Assembly: GCA_905480235.1 (NCBI GenBank)
Contig: CAJQPP010000050.1
Coordinates: 1-64,000, forward strand
Direction of reading: 5' to 3'
DNA from: an uncultured Pirellulaceae bacterium
GTDB taxonomy: Bacteria > Planctomycetota > Planctomycetia > Pirellulales > Pirellulaceae
DNA: 64,000 nt
Shown: positions 45,015-53,435 of the stretch, piece after piece
Layout of the letters: each line of letters begins with the position of its first letter
Position numbering within the stretch: position 1 is the first letter of the stretch
Program-made: the position numbers and the translations under genes
Notes under the pieces: model-generated
What the model was told of the DNA's origin: nothing
Database searches by the model: none
Seen by the model: only the letters and a program-made list of their open reading frames with translations

Positions 45015-45995
45015 TCAGTCCGCCAGCGAGGTCTCTTCTTGGCTGGTTTCTTCCAAGAAGACACCGATCTGGCGAAACTTTTCATAGCGTTGATTCAGGA
45101 GTTCGTCGGTCGGCATGTCACAGAGGTTTTTGAGTGACTTGCCTAAAAATTGCTTTAAGCGGCTGGCCGTCATGTGATGGTCACGATGAGCACCGCCGCG
45201 GGGTTCGGGAATGACCTCATCCACGATGCCTAGGCGTTTGAGATTTTTGGAGGTGAATTTCAGTGCTTCCGCTGCCTTTTCGGCGAATTCCGCGTTCTTC
45301 CAGAGGATCCCGGCACACCCTTCGGGACTGATGACCGAATAATACGAATGTTGCATCATGGCGACGCGATCACCGACGCCTATGCCCAAGGCACCGCCGC
45401 TGCCGCCTTCTCCGATTACCACACACACGATCGGCGTTTCCAGCCGCGACATTTCGTACATGTTTTCTGCAATCACTTGAGCCTGTCCGCGTTCCTCAGC
45501 ACCGATTCCCGGATACGCGCCCGGTGTGTCAATCAGGCAAATGACAGGCAGCCCGTACTTTGCAGCGAGTCGCATTTTCGACATCGCTTTGCGGTAGCCT
45601 TCGGGGTGGGCGCAACCGAAAAAGTTCTCAGTACGTTCTTTGTAGTTACGCCCCTTTTGGTGTCCAATCACTAGGACTTTTCGATCGTCCAGTTTGGCAA
45701 AGCCAGTCCGCATGGCACGATCGTCGCCGAAAAATTTATCGCCGTGTAGTTCTACGAACTCGTCGAAGACGAGGGACAGATAATCAATGGTGTGCGGGCG
45801 GTTTTTATGACGCGCCACCAACACGGTTTGCCAAGGTGTCAGTTGAGAATAGATCTCGTCGGTAATGCGAGCCAGTTCGCTCTTTTTTTGGCGCAGCAAT
45901 TCCACGGCCTCGGCAGATTCATCCTGCTGACTTTCCAGGTCATGAATCTCGGCTTCCAGATCGGCAATCGGTTGTTCGAACGGCAAGTAATCCAT
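45015..45995 (-). CDS. accA: Acetyl-CoA carboxylase carboxyltransferase subunit alpha
   Basis: A 326-residue protein. MDYLPFEQPIADLEAEIHDL begins as AccA does, followed by SQLTPWQTVLVARHKNRPHT, GHQKGRNYKERTENFFGCAH, PEGYRKAMSKMRLAAKYGLP, PVICLIDTPGAYPGIGAEER and VIGEGGSGGALGIGVGDRVA, which are all core AccA segments forming the oxyanion holes. It transfers the carboxyl group from biotin to acetyl-CoA, making malonyl-CoA for fatty acid synthesis, with the AccD subunit encoded elsewhere. It lies 91 bases downstream of the kinase gene on the same strand and might be co-transcribed with it. Confidence 0.97.
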   Translation of the reverse strand: MDYLPFEQPIADLEAEIHDLESQQDESAEAVELLRQKKSELARITDEIYSQLTPWQTVLVARHKNRPHTIDYLSLVFDEFVELHGDKFFGDDRAMRTGFAKLDDRKVLVIGHQKGRNYKERTENFFGCAHPEGYRKAMSKMRLAAKYGLPVICLIDTPGAYPGIGAEERGQAQVIAENMYEMSRLETPIVCVVIGEGGSGGALGIGVGDRVAMMQHSYYSVISPEGCAGILWKNAEFAEKAAEALKFTSKNLKRLGIVDEVIPEPRGGAHRDHHMTASRLKQFLGKSLKNLCDMPTDELLNQRYEKFRQIGVFLEETSQEETSLAD

Positions 45996-46086
45996 AGGGA
46001 ATCACGTAAATCAAAGGGGGGCGAATTGAGTCCCCTATCGTCGCAAGAGAAAGGTTTCTTGTCGAGATGTTTATTGCCGGATCCGT

Positions 46087-47037
46087 TTAAGAGTCATCCG
46101 CCACCGTGGGCCGCCGCCCGGCCCGGTAGATGCGGATATTGGACATCATTCTGAGGAATTCTCGCAAGCTTTGTGGCCGCTTCTCGGGGTCCTTCTTCAA
46201 CGTTAGCAGGATGAGCTTCGTGAAATCTTCGGAAACGTCTTTGTTGAAGGCCGTAATCGGTTGCGGAGCCGCTCGCAGGTGCCGCTTCAATAACTCGTCA
46301 GGACTGGTCCCGCTGAACGGGGGCTTGCCCGTCAGCAGCTCATGCATAACACAGCCAAATCCATACACGTCCGTAGCTCGCGTTAGCGGTTTTCCACGAA
46401 TCTGTTCCGGGGCCATGTAGCTGCGTGTTCCCTGAATAAGCTTTTTTCCAAAGAGGCTGCGTTTTTGTTTCTTGAGCAATTGAGCTATGGAAAAATCGAT
46501 TAGCTTTACTTCGCCCTGTTCACTGACCAAGAAGTTGTCAGGCTTGACGTCGCAATGAATCCAGCCTTCTTCATGGAGATAGTCCAGCGATTCGGCAGAT
46601 TGTCGAACGATTTCGGGAATACTAACCGCCAGCGTTTCGTATTCGTCGCGGATCATCTGTTTTAGGTTGCGAGCATTGAACAACTGCATTACTAAGAACG
46701 GCAGATCGTAGCGATCGATGAAATCGAAAACACGGATCACGTTAGGGTGATCCAGATTGACACCGACTCGCCCTTCATTGCGGAGCTGTTCAATTTCGAC
46801 CTTGTTGTTCCTTTGTCGCTCCAAAAGAACTTTGATGGCTACACGCTGACGGTCCTCGTCTTTGATGGCCTCCCAGACGTTGCATACTTGCCCACCCCGG
46901 ATCAAGCGGATCAGACGGTAACCGCCAAGATAGTCTCGAGAACTGGACACGCGGAGTGGTTCCTGGGGTGGTTGGCATGGGCGAAAAGTTGGGCGAGCTG
47001 TACCCTTCCATTCTAGGCTGCGGGCAGGCGAAATCAT
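46087..47037 (-). CDS. Divergent serine/threonine protein kinase
   Basis: A 316-residue cytoplasmic protein, a kinase domain almost without extensions, starting MISPARSLEWKGTARPTF at the ATG at 47037 (a TTG at 47070 would overlap truA). VAIKVLLE holds the ATP-binding Lys, and the catalytic loop is WIHCDVKPDNFLV. The metal motif reads LIDFSIAQ and the activation end MAPEQIRG is intact, with a normal lower lobe (DVYGFGCVMHELLTGKPPFS). The usual HRD Arg is Cys and the DFG Gly is Ser, and the Gly loop is IRGGQVCNVW. It is probably active but unusually regulated. It follows truA by 26 bases. Confidence 0.85.
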   Translation of the reverse strand: MISPARSLEWKGTARPTFRPCQPPQEPLRVSSSRDYLGGYRLIRLIRGGQVCNVWEAIKDEDRQRVAIKVLLERQRNNKVEIEQLRNEGRVGVNLDHPNVIRVFDFIDRYDLPFLVMQLFNARNLKQMIRDEYETLAVSIPEIVRQSAESLDYLHEEGWIHCDVKPDNFLVSEQGEVKLIDFSIAQLLKKQKRSLFGKKLIQGTRSYMAPEQIRGKPLTRATDVYGFGCVMHELLTGKPPFSGTSPDELLKRHLRAAPQPITAFNKDVSEDFTKLILLTLKKDPEKRPQSLREFLRMMSNIRIYRAGRRPTVADDS

Positions 47038-47063
47038 ACCGTCCGCAATGCCGGTTTTGTCAC

Positions 47064-47816
47064 TTACCAATCATATTGCACATGCACAAGAAACAAGCCA
47101 TGCGCGGGCGCAGTTTCCCCAGCTTGCTTGCGGTCGCAAGCATCCATCACCGTTTTGATCCAATCACTCCCCTGCCTTCCCCTGCCCACGACAATCAATG
47201 AACCGACAATGTTTCTGACCATGTTGTACAAAAATCCGTCGGCAGATATTTCAATATCAACAAATTGAAAACGCTCGGTTTGCCAAGGCTTGATCGTTAG
47301 TTCACGAACCGTGCGAATGGAGTCTTCACGGGCGGAGCCGGCCGCTTCAAAGCTGGAAAAATCATGCTTGCCAAGAATGTGACGAGTCGCTTCTTGCATC
47401 GCGTCGGTATCCAAGCCGCGGGGGACGAACCAGCGAAAGTTCCTCTGGAAAAGATCCTGAATTCGACCCGTCTGGATTTGGTAGCGATAGGTCTTTCCCA
47501 CGGCATCACGAATGGCATGGAAATTTTCGGGAGCTTCCACCACGCTCAAGACGCGAATATCAAATGGCAAGTTGGCATTGATCGCCTGCAGCAGTTTGCT
47601 CGCACTAATTTGACTGTGGGTGCATAAACTGCACACCTGTTGTAAAGCATGCACGCCAGAATCCGTGCGACCGCTGGCGGTGATACGCAGTGTCTCCTGG
47701 GTGACGGCCGTCCAAGCCGATTCCAAAATCAATTGAATGGAAACGCCATTGGGTTGGACTTGCCAACCAACGTAACTTGTACCTTCGTAGGCAATTGTAA
47801 GTCTCAGGAATCGCAT
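47064..47816 (-). CDS. truA: tRNA pseudouridine synthase A
   Basis: A 250-residue enzyme starting MRFLRLTIAYEGTSYVGWQV at ATG 47816. A TTG at 47825 overlapping the HTTM stop is a possible earlier start. ITASGRTDSGVHALQQVCSL contains the catalytic Asp of the GRTDxGVHA motif, and FLYNMVRNIVGSLIVVGRGR is the conserved C-terminal piece. It makes pseudouridine at positions 38-40 in the tRNA anticodon arm. The gene is coupled to the HTTM gene upstream, whose stop codon lies 5 bases before this ATG. Confidence 0.95.
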   Translation of the reverse strand: MRFLRLTIAYEGTSYVGWQVQPNGVSIQLILESAWTAVTQETLRITASGRTDSGVHALQQVCSLCTHSQISASKLLQAINANLPFDIRVLSVVEAPENFHAIRDAVGKTYRYQIQTGRIQDLFQRNFRWFVPRGLDTDAMQEATRHILGKHDFSSFEAAGSAREDSIRTVRELTIKPWQTERFQFVDIEISADGFLYNMVRNIVGSLIVVGRGRQGSDWIKTVMDACDRKQAGETAPAHGLFLVHVQYDW

Positions 47817-47821
47817 CCGTT

Positions 47822-48787
47822 TCAACTACTCTCTGCTTTGACGGTTTGCGCTGAACGCCTTGTACCGCGCAAACGGTGAAGCTGTTGTTGCACCATTTCA
47901 GGTGGCAAGAATGCGATGTTGGCAATGATCATGATCAAACCGAACGTCACCATTCCCATGCATAGTCCGATGCCCAAATGCAGGAGAACTGCGCCGATGA
48001 TGACTAGTGGACGGGTGAGCCGAGGCCACACCAGAAAAGCATAGGAGATCTCCCAAAAAACGGAGACCAGAGTCAAGATATTGACGAGCCAAGGTAGATA
48101 AACCAACCAAGTCATGTCTAACGTTTGGTATTCGTAACTTGCGACTGCGCCCCAGATCGCCGTGCCATCCCACCAAGTTGCGCCTTGGAGTTTACCGAGG
48201 CCAGCAAAAAAATAGACCACGCAAAGATGACATTGCATCAACCGTGTGCTGACGTTGGCCAGGGTCGATAGCATGCGTTGCGGTTCCTGTTTCCCACGAC
48301 GTTTTTTGAGATAGGCGTCCAGAGAGTACATGAGCCCGCTTGGGCCGACCGCCAGGTAAAGCGTTAAAAAACCGTTGATTTGGTCAAGGCCGAATAACGC
48401 GCCGCCAGCGCGGTTCGCGTAAGAAACAGTCACTAAAAACGCCAAGATGGAAGTGACCCGTGTCTGCCAGCCAATCGTAAATGCGAGCAGGATCAATAAG
48501 GAAATCCCGTGAGTTCCCCACAGCCAAATCGTATTGTCCGACCCATAAAAATGACTCCAAGCCCATGATCCGGGCCCATTGACCAAACTCTGAAAATCGG
48601 CCGGAAAAACGCCACTGCCAGCTAAGAACGTAGGCAACTCGAGAGTCCAAATCAGATGGGTGTACAACAACATTAACCCTACCAGGATCCGCATCAAGCA
48701 AATGGTGGCTGGGTTGCTGGGCCTAAACCAAAATCGATTCCAAGCCAACGCGGTCTCTTTGAAGTAAGTCGCTAACATTTGACTCAT
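47822..48787 (-). CDS. HTTM domain membrane protein (vitamin K-dependent gamma-carboxylase-like)
   Basis: A 321-residue protein with several transmembrane helices: ATICLMRILVGLMLLYTHLI, ISLLILLAFTIGWQTRV, QINGFLTLYLAVGPSGLMYS, QCHLCVVYFFAGLGKLQGAT and a C-terminal pair. WWDGTAIWGAV and LCVVYFFAGLGKL are hallmark segments of HTTM (horizontally transferred transmembrane) proteins related to gamma-glutamyl carboxylase membrane domains. The catalytic Lys region of true carboxylases was not identified. The start codon overlaps the stop of the upstream gene (ATGA) and truA follows immediately, so all are likely co-translated. Biological role unknown. Confidence 0.8.
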   Translation of the reverse strand: MSQMLATYFKETALAWNRFWFRPSNPATICLMRILVGLMLLYTHLIWTLELPTFLAGSGVFPADFQSLVNGPGSWAWSHFYGSDNTIWLWGTHGISLLILLAFTIGWQTRVTSILAFLVTVSYANRAGGALFGLDQINGFLTLYLAVGPSGLMYSLDAYLKKRRGKQEPQRMLSTLANVSTRLMQCHLCVVYFFAGLGKLQGATWWDGTAIWGAVASYEYQTLDMTWLVYLPWLVNILTLVSVFWEISYAFLVWPRLTRPLVIIGAVLLHLGIGLCMGMVTFGLIMIIANIAFLPPEMVQQQLHRLRGTRRSAQTVKAESS

Positions 48788-49590
48788 GGGGTGTTGTCTC
48801 CCCTGCCCTGCCCTGCTTTTAAGCTGCTCTCAGCAGCATTTTCGCCTTCGGGAGCGAGCGATTCGAGGTCGTTGGTATTGGCATAAACGGTGCCCAAGTT
48901 GTATGACAGTTCTGCGGGCAGGTACCGGTCGTTATCCAAACGTAAACCCATGGCGATGTCTTGGGGCGGCGGGATGACACGCGTCACAAGTCGCATTTCA
49001 ATCTTCTCTCCGCCGTACCGCTGTAACAGCGTTTTGCCAATGTTGATCACCAGATCGTTGCGAATGGCTAAAGCCCGTTCGTGATCTTGGAGTTCCCGTT
49101 TCAGTTCGGCCGACAATCTACCGGCCGCTCGGGGGTCGGTCTGTTGCAACGCCTCGATTTCACTCTCGACTTGCTGTTGCCATTGCCCCAATTCTTCTTC
49201 ACCCAGCGTAGCGGAAACGTGTTGGAACACAGTTTCAGATAACATGAACCAGCGGTGGTAAATCAGCCGAGGCCAAAACTCATCACGATCCGGGAATTGC
49301 CCATCCAACAACTCTCCTGATGGTAGCGCGATCTGGTAACGCACGATGTGGCTGGGGCCCGGTTCCGGTGCGAAAAATCGGTAGCCATGCAGCAGATAAA
49401 GCGATTCGCTGTAAGGACGCAATGCGCGCTGCATGTCGACTGCCAAAACCGGCCGCGGATCAACGGCTGCCAACGGCGCCAAGGCAACACAGAATAAATG
49501 AAACGCAATGATCCAACTGATCCAGAATCGCTTGGACGAGCTCCAAGCAAATTCATTGGTTTCGAGGGAGTTGGATTTCCGTTCCGGCAT
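48784..49590 (-). CDS. Putative HTTM partner protein
   Basis: A 268-residue protein beginning MPERKSNSLETNEFAWSSSK with one transmembrane helix (FWISWIIAFHLFCVALAPLA) and a presumably periplasmic domain of about 200 residues including MQRALRPYSESLYLLHGYRF and FAPEPGPSHIVRYQIALPSG, followed by a helical stretch and RYGGEKIEMRLVTRVIPPPQ. I know no function; the HFYHGYRFFAPEPG-type segment recurs in proteins encoded beside HTTM genes of planctomycetes as far as I recall. The C-terminal end is encoded by a GGGCA repeat (KAGQGRGDNTP). The stop overlaps the HTTM start. Confidence 0.6.
   Translation of the reverse strand: MPERKSNSLETNEFAWSSSKRFWISWIIAFHLFCVALAPLAAVDPRPVLAVDMQRALRPYSESLYLLHGYRFFAPEPGPSHIVRYQIALPSGELLDGQFPDRDEFWPRLIYHRWFMLSETVFQHVSATLGEEELGQWQQQVESEIEALQQTDPRAAGRLSAELKRELQDHERALAIRNDLVINIGKTLLQRYGGEKIEMRLVTRVIPPPQDIAMGLRLDNDRYLPAELSYNLGTVYANTNDLESLAPEGENAAESSLKAGQGRGDNTP
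48801..48815. repeat. Pentanucleotide repeat (CCCTG)3 at the 3' end of a coding region
   Basis: Three CCCTG units (GGGCA type on the minus strand) lying inside the last codons of the HTTM partner gene, where they encode AGQGRG. Same motif as the repeats at 30336-30352 and 41431-41452. Confidence 0.55.
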
Positions 49591-49766
49591 AGGAATTTTA
49601 ATCTTGTTCGTAGCCCGGCGTTGATATGGGAATGGTGAAAACGTCACCGTCACGAGGCGCGTCCCGGCCAAAATAAGACGACGGGTTAAGAAAACGCATT
49701 GGCATTGCGTCCCCCTTGGGGTACCTGGCGAAATTACCTTGGTTGTTCTCTTGCGCCTTCCAGCGC

Positions 49767-49806
49767 AAAAAAAATCCCTTCCTCAACATTGAAGCAAGGA
49801 AGGGAT
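49767..49806 (-). terminator. Strong intrinsic terminator of the TIGR03000 protein gene
   Basis: The arms ATCCCTTCCT and AGGAAGGGAT (10 bases each, 49774-49783 and 49797-49806) are separated by 13 bases. On the minus strand the hairpin is followed by a run of eight T. It lies 24 bases after the stop of the 49830-51011 gene and before the HTTM partner gene. Confidence 0.92.
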
Positions 49807-49829
49807 CAATTTATCGGTTAGGAGAAGAT

Positions 49830-51011
49830 CTATCGAGAGGCAACTTGAACTTCGCCATCGAAATCGAAACGCAGGTTCACTGAATCCCCTGCATTAACAT
49901 CAATCGTCTTCTCTCGTCGAACCAGCTTACCGTCACGTTCTAGCGTGACGATGACCTGATAGCTTTTCCAGCTTTGGCCATCCTGCAATTTGCTGGTCGA
50001 AAAGTACCGCATGGGACCGGACGCGCGAGTTTGGATCCCGCCCAAGCTGACTTTGGCGTCATCGGGAACAAACAGCGTTACCGAGGTAACCGGTGTTTCC
50101 GTTTGGCCGAAGTCCATTTCAAACGTTTTGTTATCACCAGCCGCTAATTGAATCACGCGGGTGCGTGTCAACGTGTTACCGTCTCTCTCGACTTCCGCTT
50201 TCACCTCATAGGTGTAGTTTTTGCCGGGTTTGAGATTTTTGGAAACATAGCTGCGGAAACTACCCGGTGTCGAGGTGCGACGACCGTTGACATAGACGAC
50301 TGCCTGACTGGGGACTTCCAGATTCATAAGTGCCGTCGCCGGGTTGTCTTCTGTACCGTTCACCGGGTTGGGAATGCTGTTAGTGCGTTCCATGTTCGGG
50401 AGAGGTGCTTGATTACCATCGAAGGACGGTGTCGGCGTTGCATCGCTAGGTACCAAAGACCCGTCTACCGGAAGTCCAGATTCGATGGGGATTCCAGATT
50501 CGACGGGATAGGTTTCCATCGGCGCGGAATAGGACGGAGCATAATTGTACATCTGTGGAGCGTATCCACGCGTGGTTTGCGAGTAGAGACCGCCGCTACT
50601 ACCTCCGCTGCTGCCGCCGCGGGTAAAGGTTGCCTGGCTTCGCATGTAACCACCGCTGGAGCCACCGCTGGAACCTCCACTAGAAGCGGAGTAGTAAGCA
50701 AAGCCTCCGCCGCTGCTGGCCCATCCGCCGGAGCTTCCGCCACTGCTGGCCGACCAGCGAGCCATCTTGCGAGCCTGATGCCGAGCCATCATGCGTCGAA
50801 TCGGGCCTACATGACCACCCCAGCCACGACTCGAAGCGCCCCAGCTGCCGCCGGAACTGCCGCCGGAACTGCCGCCCGAGCTTCCCCCCCAGCTACCGCC
50901 GCTGGATCCGAAACTATCCCACCCTGCCTGTGTGTCAGAGACACCAACAAGGGTGATGAGCGCCGCCGCGAAAAAAATCGCAAACAGCCTCGTATACTTA
51001 CCAATGCTCAT
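49830..51011 (-). CDS. Secreted Gly/Ser-rich protein with two TIGR03000-type domains
   Basis: A 393-residue protein with signal peptide (LFAIFFAAALITLVGVSDTQ, cleaved after AGW or nearby). Residues of about 33-145 are low complexity, made of repeated SSGGSSGG blocks with Trp, Tyr and an Arg-rich interruption (IRRMMARHQARKMARW). The C-terminal half has two copies of a beta-rich domain: VPSQAVVYVNGRRTSTPGSF then YTYEVKAEVERDGNTLTRTR, and VPDDAKVSLGGIQTRASGPM then YQVIVTLERDGKLVRREKTI. This matches the planctomycete TIGR03000 domain. It is probably an envelope or matrix protein; its function is unknown. A strong terminator follows. Confidence 0.82.
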   Translation of the reverse strand: MSIGKYTRLFAIFFAAALITLVGVSDTQAGWDSFGSSGGSWGGSSGGSSGGSSGGSWGASSRGWGGHVGPIRRMMARHQARKMARWSASSGGSSGGWASSGGGFAYYSASSGGSSGGSSGGYMRSQATFTRGGSSGGSSGGLYSQTTRGYAPQMYNYAPSYSAPMETYPVESGIPIESGLPVDGSLVPSDATPTPSFDGNQAPLPNMERTNSIPNPVNGTEDNPATALMNLEVPSQAVVYVNGRRTSTPGSFRSYVSKNLKPGKNYTYEVKAEVERDGNTLTRTRVIQLAAGDNKTFEMDFGQTETPVTSVTLFVPDDAKVSLGGIQTRASGPMRYFSTSKLQDGQSWKSYQVIVTLERDGKLVRREKTIDVNAGDSVNLRFDFDGEVQVASR

Positions 51012-51214
51012 CCAGAGACTCCATCAAATTTGAATTGAATTTGCCAAATCGTTGGCCAAATTTTTGCCGTAATCTCTCCAGAATACCAAGCAGCAACACC
51101 AATTCAAGGCGCTTGGGGACACCGTGGCGAATAAGTTGAGTGGGCGATTTGGGGTCAGTTTTCCGGTTGGGTGCCGGATTGGGTGGGTTTTCTGCCTTGA
51201 GATGCTCGCAGTGG

Positions 51215-52477
51215 CTATTTTCGCGGCATTGGCTGGATCAATACATTATCGAAGGAGGCGCTTCCGGTTGCACCGAACAAACCGATTCGGATGAGAGCCT
51301 CGCGGGTATTCTCGGGGACACGAATCGTGTTGTCATAATTTCTCCAATCGCGCGTGCCTCGGAAAGGGCCGATGAAACCGGTACCTAATTCCCGCCGATG
51401 GTCATCGTAGAACGTGATGGAGGCGACCGGTAAATCCTCTGGGTGAGTGCCTTGCAGCACGTCCTCGCATTTCACCGAGGCCATCAATTTGATTTTTCCA
51501 ATGACTTTGCCGTTGATGGCAAAACCTTGCATTAGATGCGCCTTCTGGCCTACTTGGTCGGCTGAGAAACGAACATGCCGTTTGCCGCCGGGCGATAATT
51601 TATCGTCGACTAAGTCGAGCGACCGCTGATAGTACCAACCGTCGATGAACCCGTTTTCAGGCAGATTTTTTTCGAAATCGCCATTCAAAATTTGGGGGTT
51701 GTCAGGATTCGGAAGCACTTCCCGTTTTTTTTCCGCCGCACCCGTCATGGGGACAAAAAGTGTTGGGCGCAACGCCGTGGGCACTAGTTTTCCATTCTCT
51801 TTTTTGTAGAGCATGAGGTTTTGTTGATGTCGCTGTCCCATGGGCAACACCATCAAACCGCCCTCACGTAGTTGTTCCGTCAGCGGTTCCGGTACATTTT
51901 CCGGTGAGCAAGTTAAAATGATCTTGTCGAACGGTGCTTGGCTGGGCCAACCCTTGAATCCATCGCCAACCTTGACGTGCACATTGTCATATTTCAGCCG
52001 CTTCAGTGTTTTTTTAGCGCGTTCACCGAGAGGGCGAACGATCTCTACCGAGTAGACTTCGCTAACGAGTGGGCTGAGAATGGCGGCCTGATAACCGCTG
52101 CCGGTTCCGATTTCCAAAATACGATCATCGGGTTGCGGGTCAAGAGACTCGGTCATGTAGGCGACAATGAAAGGGGAAGAAATGGTCTGTTCTTCTCCGA
52201 TTGGAAGCGCTGCGTCCAGATAGGCGGAGCTCCAAAGTTTATTTGGGATAAACATCTCGCGTGGCGTATCGAGCATTGCATCGAGCACACGTTGGTTGGT
52301 CACCCCGGCATCTTTTACAGCCAATTTGACCATCCGAGCTCGTGCTTCTTTGAAGCGTTGTTTTTGTTTCCCCTGAGCGCTCGCATCTTGGGGAAGTTGG
52401 GTTGCCAGAAAAACCAAAACAATCAAAGCAAAAAACGAAATTTGGAATCGAAACACTGTTTTTACCTGCGATTTCAT
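51215..52477 (-). CDS. Exported protein-L-isoaspartate O-methyltransferase-like protein
   Basis: A 420-residue protein. Start at ATG 52477 gives a signal peptide (KTVFRFQISFFALIVLVFLA...DASAQ); an ATG at 52498 sits too near the TATAAT at 52501-52506. Residues of about 45-240 are Pcm-like: REMFIPNKLWSSAYLDAALP, IGEEQTISSPFIVAYMTESL, ILEIGTGSGYQAAILSPL (SAM motif) and GLMVLPMGQRHQQNLM. The last 150 residues form a beta-rich module resembling a carbohydrate-binding or galactose-binding-like domain (NGDFEKNLPENGFIDGWYYQ; ALIRIGLFGATGSASFDNVL). Pcm repairs isoaspartyl residues with cytoplasmic SAM, so an exported form is odd. Confidence 0.8.
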   Translation of the reverse strand: MKSQVKTVFRFQISFFALIVLVFLATQLPQDASAQGKQKQRFKEARARMVKLAVKDAGVTNQRVLDAMLDTPREMFIPNKLWSSAYLDAALPIGEEQTISSPFIVAYMTESLDPQPDDRILEIGTGSGYQAAILSPLVSEVYSVEIVRPLGERAKKTLKRLKYDNVHVKVGDGFKGWPSQAPFDKIILTCSPENVPEPLTEQLREGGLMVLPMGQRHQQNLMLYKKENGKLVPTALRPTLFVPMTGAAEKKREVLPNPDNPQILNGDFEKNLPENGFIDGWYYQRSLDLVDDKLSPGGKRHVRFSADQVGQKAHLMQGFAINGKVIGKIKLMASVKCEDVLQGTHPEDLPVASITFYDDHRRELGTGFIGPFRGTRDWRNYDNTIRVPENTREALIRIGLFGATGSASFDNVLIQPMPRK

Positions 52478-52500
52478 TAAGTCGTTAGCCCGCTTCATAT

Positions 52501-52506
52501 ATTATA
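52501..52506 (-). promoter_or_regulatory. Candidate -10 promoter element of the exported Pcm-like gene
   Basis: Perfect TATAAT on the minus strand. A start site 7-8 bases downstream would exclude the ATG at 52498 as start and supports the ATG at 52477. No convincing -35 element was found at 17 bases distance. Confidence 0.4.
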
Positions 52507-52580
52507 ACATTTTGGACCAAGGGGGACCGATATAACCTCCCCATGCCCCTGAGTTTTGATCTGACGGCCACACCCATCCC

Positions 52581-53375
52581 ATGACGGACCAACCCAAATA
52601 CGGCTTTTGGCCCTTTGTTTTGCCATTTTTGGCATTCATGTTGCTTTCCATGCTGGAGGTCAAGTTTCCCAGCGAAAATGAAGACACCATGTTCGCTGAT
52701 ATTCGAACCAGCGCGATTGAGGAGGGGAACCTTTCGGATGCCGAGCGTTATGTGTTGAATGAGCGACGTGAGATGACCACCCGTTTTCTGGGGATCTACG
52801 GACTGAAGGTACTCGTGACAACGGGACTGCTGATCTTTTTTTGGAAAACGTACTTACGTTCCTTTCCGTGGTCCGCGACATGGCTTTCTATCGGGGTCGG
52901 AATCGTCGGTGTGTTTGTATGGGTGGCATTGTGTGACCTTGGTTGGGAAAGGCAGGTCATCAGCTGGTTTTATGCGGAGGGGATTTCGGTAAGAAGTCAA
53001 TTCAATCCGTTTTCACAATTAGACAACAACTGGCAGTTGTATGGTTTTCTAGCCGTCAGATTCTTCGGTCTCGTTGTGATGGTTCCCATTTGTGAAGAAC
53101 TGATGCTGCGTGGCTTCTTGATGCGTTACATCGAGGATCCTGATTGGTGGACGGTCAGTCTATCGCGACTTTCCTTTCGAACTTTATTGGTCGCGCCTGC
53201 CTACGGTGCTTTGACCCATCCTACGGAGGCCTTGGCGGCCATTGCCTGGTTTTCTCTGGTAACGTGGTTGGTGCATCGCACAGGCAAGTTCTGGGATGCG
53301 GTGTTGGCCCACGCCGTTACCAATTTGTTGCTTGGGCTGTACGTTTGCTTTTACGCCCAGTGGCACCTTTGGTAG
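52581..53375 (+). CDS. CPBP (CAAX protease-like) intramembrane metalloprotease
   Basis: A 264-residue membrane protein with about six helices. PICEELMLRGFLMRYIED carries the EExxxR motif, APAYGALTHPTEALAAIAWF the FxxxH-like His, and AHAVTNLLLGLYV the HxxxN motif of CPBP/Rce1-type proteases. The first 100 residues form a long N-terminal region with one membrane span. It resembles the CAAX protease-related proteins found with exosortase systems, and an O-antigen ligase-like gene follows convergently. No exosortase gene is seen in the window. Substrate unknown. Confidence 0.82.
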   Translation: MTDQPKYGFWPFVLPFLAFMLLSMLEVKFPSENEDTMFADIRTSAIEEGNLSDAERYVLNERREMTTRFLGIYGLKVLVTTGLLIFFWKTYLRSFPWSATWLSIGVGIVGVFVWVALCDLGWERQVISWFYAEGISVRSQFNPFSQLDNNWQLYGFLAVRFFGLVVMVPICEELMLRGFLMRYIEDPDWWTVSLSRLSFRTLLVAPAYGALTHPTEALAAIAWFSLVTWLVHRTGKFWDAVLAHAVTNLLLGLYVCFYAQWHLW

Positions 53376-53435
53376 TTTAGCAGCCACGGGGAAACGCGTT
53401 ACTGGCTGCTTCGTGCTGGCTCGCGGAGCGGGTGA

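Noticed and set aside
50148-51038. A 296-residue plus-strand open frame
   Set aside because: It is the antisense of the SSGG-rich TIGR03000 protein gene. The repeat-rich DNA keeps all frames open, and the minus-strand product has signal peptide and recognised domains.
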